In this document: positions 7,786-10,453 of the stretch, one piece after another | How the letters are laid out: every line of letters starts with the position of its first letter | How positions within the stretch are numbered: the first letter of the stretch is position 1 | DNA from: Flavobacteriales bacterium | Lineage (GTDB): Bacteria; Bacteroidota; Bacteroidia; NS11-12g; UBA955 | Assembly: GCA_947472115.1 (NCBI GenBank) | Contig: CANIZU010000051.1 | Coordinates: forward strand, 1-10,453 | Reading direction: 5' to 3' | Length of the DNA: 10,453 nt | The notes under the pieces: model-generated | Databases searched by the model: none | What the model was told of the DNA's origin: nothing | Seen by the model: only the letters and a program-made list of their open reading frames with translations | Program-made: the position numbers and the translations under genes

Positions 7786-7824
7786 AAAAATGAGAGGCCG
7801 CGCAGTGCGCGGCCTCTCATTTTA
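7786..7824. terminator. Perfect 14-bp hairpin terminator downstream of pckA
   Basis: ATGAGAGGCCGCGC (7790-7803) and its exact complement (7807-7820) flank an AGT loop. On the minus strand five T follow the stem and on plus four, so termination of pckA (minus) is the natural role. It isolates pckA from alaS, which starts on the same strand just 31 bases beyond the stem. Confidence 0.9.
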
Positions 7825-7904
7825 TCACTCTAAAGTTCACAATACTCAAAGTTGAACGTTTCCGCCAAACCCGCGTATCGTTAAATACAATTCAGTTCGC
7901 TAAA

Positions 7905-9497
7905 TCAACCTACAGCACTCACCTTTGGCGCTGCATTCTTGATCTCCTCGCTGGCACCGTCCTCAAACTTCTTGAAGTTATCGTTGAACAAATGCGCCAA
8001 CTTCTGACATTGCTTGTCGTAAGCTTCTTTGTCGGCCCAAGTATTTCTTGGATGCAACAATTCCGCTGGAACGCCTTCGCACGCATTTGGCATCATCATT
8101 CCAAAGACAGGATGCGCTGTAAATTCACCCGTCAACTTGCCTTCCAATGCCGCAGTAATCATAGCGCGGGTGTAAGACAACTTCATACGACTTCCAACGC
8201 CATATCCACCGCCACTCCAGCCGGTATTTACCAACCAAACGTTGATATTTGGACTAGCACTCAACTTCTCACCCAACATTTTCGCATAAACGGTGGGATG
8301 CAAAGGCAAGAACACCTGACCAAAACAAGAAGAGAAGGTAGCCTGTGGCTCAGTAACTCCAGCTTCTGTTCCAGCCACTTTGGCCGTGTAACCACTAATG
8401 AACTGATACATCGCCTGACCTGGATTCAATTTAGAAATCGGAGGCAACACACCAAAAGCATCAGCTGTTAAGAAGAATATATTTTGTGGGGCATCTCCAA
8501 CTGAAGGCACCGCAATATTTTCAATGTAATCGATAGGATAAGCTACACGTGTATTCTCAGTAACAGAGATATCGTCGTAGTTTACCACATCAGAACCTTC
8601 AAAGAAACGAACGTTTTCTACCAACGCACCGTGTTTGATGGCATGCCAAATTTGTGGCTCTTTCTCTTCGGTCAAATTCACGCACTTGGCGTAACATCCA
8701 CCTTCGAAGTTGAAAACACCAGTATGCGACCAACCGTGCTCATCGTCACCAATCAACTTGCGATTTGGATCAGCACTCAAAGTGGTTTTTCCCGTTCCGC
8801 TCAAGCCAAAGAACAAAGCAGTATCGCCATTCACGCCGATGTTGGCAGAACAGTGCATGCTCAATACATTGCGCTCATGGGGAAGGATATAATTCAATAC
8901 AGAGAAGATTCCCTTTTTGATTTCACCTGTGTAGCCAGAACCACCAATCAAGATGATTTTGCGACTCACACTCACCATAGTGAAGTTGTGCTGACGGGTA
9001 CCGTCAACGGCAGGATCGGCATGGAACGATGGCGATGCCACAATGATCCACTCGGCAGGCTGCGTCGCGATTTCTTCGGCAGAAGGACGCAAGAAAAGGT
9101 GCTTAGCGAACAAGTTCTGGTATGCGCTCTCGGTAACCACCTGAATATTCAAGCGATTCTTAGGATCGGCACAAGCATAGGCGTTGCGGACAAAAATATC
9201 CTTGCCTTGCATGTGATTCATCACCTTGTTCAATAAAGCATCAAATTTGGCTTCTTCAAATGGCTGATTCACAGCACCCCACCACGCGGAATCTGCGGTT
9301 TGGGCATCATTTACCAAGAACTTGTCTTTTGGACTTCTACCAGTAAATTCACCGGTGTCTGCCGCCAAGGCGCCTTGAGATGTGATTCTTCCTTCGTTTC
9401 TTTCGAGGGCTTTTGCTACGAGTTCGTCTGTGGTTAGATTTTCGAATACGGTCTGGGCGTGATTTTTAATCGACGCAATGATTTCGATATTATTCAT
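7905..9497 (-). CDS. pckA: Phosphoenolpyruvate carboxykinase (ATP-dependent)
   Basis: The 530-residue enzyme converts oxaloacetate plus ATP to phosphoenolpyruvate, CO2 and ADP, the committing step of gluconeogenesis from TCA intermediates (or the reverse, fixing CO2, in fermenting cells). ATP-type signatures are clear: GRSPKDKF at 53-60, a GGSGYTGEIKKG segment around residue 190, the P-loop GLSGTGKT at 231-238, and kinase-2 with metal-binding aspartates in GDDEHGW at 250-256. Length fits the bacterial ATP-dependent family (about 530-540); the GTP-dependent class is longer and has other motifs. I start it at ATG 9497. The frame extends to a TTG at 9527, but that lies inside an exact -7 box and cannot be in the transcript it drives. 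pckA is monocistronic, ending at a strong hairpin, and divergent from the PAP2 gene. All recognisable active-site motifs are intact. Confidence 0.98.
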   Translation of the reverse strand: MNNIEIIASIKNHAQTVFENLTTDELVAKALERNEGRITSQGALAADTGEFTGRSPKDKFLVNDAQTADSAWWGAVNQPFEEAKFDALLNKVMNHMQGKDIFVRNAYACADPKNRLNIQVVTESAYQNLFAKHLFLRPSAEEIATQPAEWIIVASPSFHADPAVDGTRQHNFTMVSVSRKIILIGGSGYTGEIKKGIFSVLNYILPHERNVLSMHCSANIGVNGDTALFFGLSGTGKTTLSADPNRKLIGDDEHGWSHTGVFNFEGGCYAKCVNLTEEKEPQIWHAIKHGALVENVRFFEGSDVVNYDDISVTENTRVAYPIDYIENIAVPSVGDAPQNIFFLTADAFGVLPPISKLNPGQAMYQFISGYTAKVAGTEAGVTEPQATFSSCFGQVFLPLHPTVYAKMLGEKLSASPNINVWLVNTGWSGGGYGVGSRMKLSYTRAMITAALEGKLTGEFTAHPVFGMMMPNACEGVPAELLHPRNTWADKEAYDKQCQKLAHLFNDNFKKFEDGASEEIKNAAPKVSAVG

Positions 9498-9524
9498 GCT
9501 ATAAATGAAATAACTTTGAGTCTG

Positions 9525-9532
9525 CAAAGGTA
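9525..9532 (-). promoter_or_regulatory. -7 box of pckA
   Basis: On the minus strand this reads TACCTTTG, an exact TAnnTTTG match, ending 27 bases before the ATG at 9497. The predicted leader is about 20 bases and has no Shine-Dalgarno motif. This position also decides the pckA start, because the in-frame TTG at 9527 overlaps the box. Confidence 0.6.
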
Positions 9533-9543
9533 CTTATTGTAAC

Positions 9544-9557
9544 GGGGGATATCGCCC
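9544..9557. promoter_or_regulatory. GC-rich imperfect palindrome between pckA and the PAP2 gene
   Basis: GGGGGATATCGCCC is a near-palindrome centred on GATATC (three G-C pairs outside, one mismatched pair inside). It is the only GC-rich block in an AT-rich 81-base divergent spacer. It lies 12 bases upstream of the pckA -7 box and about 11 bases upstream of the weak PAP2 box, so a bound regulator could affect both genes. The role is inferred from position only. Confidence 0.3.
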
Positions 9558-9567
9558 ATTCAAAAGA

Positions 9568-9575
9568 ATTCTTTG
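9568..9575 (+). promoter_or_regulatory. Weak -7-like box before the PAP2 gene
   Basis: ATTCTTTG keeps the TTTG half of TAnnTTTG but has AT for TA. It ends three bases before the ATG at 9579, which would make that start leaderless, or favour the second in-frame ATG at 9600 with a leader of about 20 bases. Confidence 0.3.
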
Positions 9576-9578
9576 TAA

Positions 9579-10376
9579 ATGAACTTACACACACCTAAAA
9601 TGAGTCAATTTATCAATACAATAAAAATCAATTCATTGAAATACATCGAATTAAGCAAATCAAATATTTTAAAAAGTGTTGTTTTGACACTTGTAAAATT
9701 GTGCATTATTTTCTACCCCAGCAGTCCAAGTCAAGCCCAATATCTGATCCCTCAACCTCCATTGAATCGGATTATTTTCTCAGAGAGCATTCTTCATACA
9801 ACGGCGAACATTTTTTACAGCGACCACCTAAATCAAAGTAGAGTTGGGGGAAATAGCTGGAAGTTGGGACCCATCGACAATTGGGCTCAAACCACATTGA
9901 ACGACAGAACAGCGCGCGTCTCGGATGGCATGGCACTCAGCACAGCCTTGGCGGCGGGCATGATCACACTCGCACTGCCTAAAAATCAACAGACACAGTA
10001 TATCCAGCTGGCCGTCCAAAATGTATGGATTACCGCAAATCTCACCCAAACGGTAAAAATGCTAGCCCTCAGAAACCGCCCGTACACTAAAACACCAGGG
10101 TTTGTATCATCAAAAACCGACGACCATTTTAGTTTCTTTAGCGGACACAGTGCCATTACGGCAACCGCAGCAACTACGGCTATAATGATGGCATTGAATC
10201 AACCGAACATGTCGACCTGGGGCAAAGCTGCAGCATACACTGCCGGCGGCCTGGCGCTTACCACAGCGGGACTTAGAATAGCAGCGGGAAAACATTATCC
10301 CTCCGATGTTGTTACTGGTATATTGGTTGGCGTCGCCGTTGCCGTCATCAACACCAAACTTCATGAAGCCAATTGA
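9579..10376 (+). CDS. Secreted/periplasmic PAP2-superfamily phosphatase
   Basis: The 265-residue protein carries the three PAP2 (vanadium-haloperoxidase fold) motifs: Lys160-x6-Arg167-Pro168, Ser188-Gly189-His190, and Arg233-x5-His239-x3-Asp243. The two histidines act as acid/base and phosphate nucleophile in this superfamily, which removes phosphate from lipids such as phosphatidate, PGP or undecaprenyl pyrophosphate. Motif 2 is FFSGH rather than the usual PSGH; the catalytic residues are retained. Residues about 29-53 look like a signal peptide (hydrophobic segment, then SPSQA before Gln54), so the catalytic domain probably faces the periplasm, with moderately hydrophobic helices around 117-133, 191-206 and 244-257. 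There are fewer clear membrane helices than in BacA- or PgpB-type enzymes, so a soluble or peripheral acid-phosphatase-like form is possible. The start may be ATG 9579 or ATG 9600 (residue 8). It overlaps the following lipoprotein gene by 14 bases. The substrate is unknown. Confidence 0.9.
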   Translation: MNLHTPKMSQFINTIKINSLKYIELSKSNILKSVVLTLVKLCIIFYPSSPSQAQYLIPQPPLNRIIFSESILHTTANIFYSDHLNQSRVGGNSWKLGPIDNWAQTTLNDRTARVSDGMALSTALAAGMITLALPKNQQTQYIQLAVQNVWITANLTQTVKMLALRNRPYTKTPGFVSSKTDDHFSFFSGHSAITATAATTAIMMALNQPNMSTWGKAAAYTAGGLALTTAGLRIAAGKHYPSDVVTGILVGVAVAVINTKLHEAN

Positions 10377-10453
10377 TTTTATCATACCAATCCTTTGTGC
10401 CATCCCATTGATAGGATGCACTCAAGTACCTAAAAAATCTCATCAAACAAAAA
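10363..10453 (+). CDS. Start of a lipoprotein gene (cut by right edge)
   Basis: An ATG at 10363, in another frame from the PAP2 gene, opens 30 codons that run off the window. They encode a short lipoprotein signal peptide: Lys2, a hydrophobic stretch rich in Ile, Leu and Pro, and the lipobox Leu16-Ile17-Gly18-Cys19. Then comes a polar, lysine-rich segment, as expected right after the lipid-bearing cysteine. The start lies 14 bases inside the end of the PAP2 gene, suggesting one transcript and coupled translation. Only the leader is visible, so no function can be assigned. The overlap and lipobox together make a real gene likely. Confidence 0.65.
   Translation, partial: MKPIDFIIPILCAIPLIGCTQVPKKSHQTK

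Noticed and set aside
7825..7904. Possible small gene or structured RNA between pckA and its terminator
   Set aside because: The 80 bases hold only a weak GTTCA/TGAAC pairing with a long loop and no reading frame; it looks like an ordinary 3' untranslated region.
8631..9236. 201-codon plus-strand reading frame
   Set aside because: It is antisense to pckA, including across the P-loop coding region; no start context or protein features.
9498..9527. Ten-residue N-terminal extension of pckA from a TTG start
   Set aside because: The TTG overlaps an exact -7 box, so it would not be in the mRNA, and the family N-terminus fits the ATG at 9497.

Overview
The window looks like a chromosomal core region of a Bacteroidota bacterium; I would not name a genus. 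Four observations support this. One secreted protein carries a type IX secretion (Por) C-terminal sorting domain. Gene starts lack clear Shine-Dalgarno motifs. Bacteroidota-type -7 boxes (TAnnTTTG) sit just upstream of at least five transcription units. A CbxX-type AAA+ protein has an extra N-terminal region of a kind I do not recognise from better-known phyla. Nothing resembles an insertion sequence, phage or CRISPR array.

Layout from left to right. (1) 1-1713, minus strand: nearly all of a CbxX/CfxQ-type AAA+ ATPase, cut by the left edge, with two tandem copies of an unrecognised beta-rich domain ahead of the ATPase. (2) 1714-1940: a 227-base spacer with a short direct repeat and a tRNA promoter. 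(3) 1941-2109: tRNA-Arg(TCT) and tRNA-Pro(TGG), followed by a strong terminator that can work in both directions. (4) 2166-3125, minus: a type IX-secreted protein of unknown function. (5) 3276-5059, plus: a membrane-anchored family 2 glycosyltransferase overlapping rsmG (16S rRNA m7G methyltransferase) by 7 bases. (6) 5132-7759, minus: alaS, alanyl-tRNA synthetase. (7) A perfect 14-bp hairpin terminator, then pckA (ATP-dependent PEP carboxykinase, 7905-9497, minus). (8) Divergent from pckA: a secreted PAP2-family phosphatase (9579-10376, plus) whose last codons overlap the start of a lipoprotein gene that leaves the window on the right.

Most genes are housekeeping: translation (two tRNAs, alaS, rsmG) and gluconeogenesis (pckA). 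The cell-envelope genes are the glycosyltransferase, the sorting-domain protein, PAP2 and the lipoprotein. They sit in separate transcription units, and I see no evidence that the window encodes one integrated system. The least explained parts are the duplicated N-terminal domain of the AAA+ protein, the central domain of the secreted protein, and the very tight promoter arrangement at alaS.
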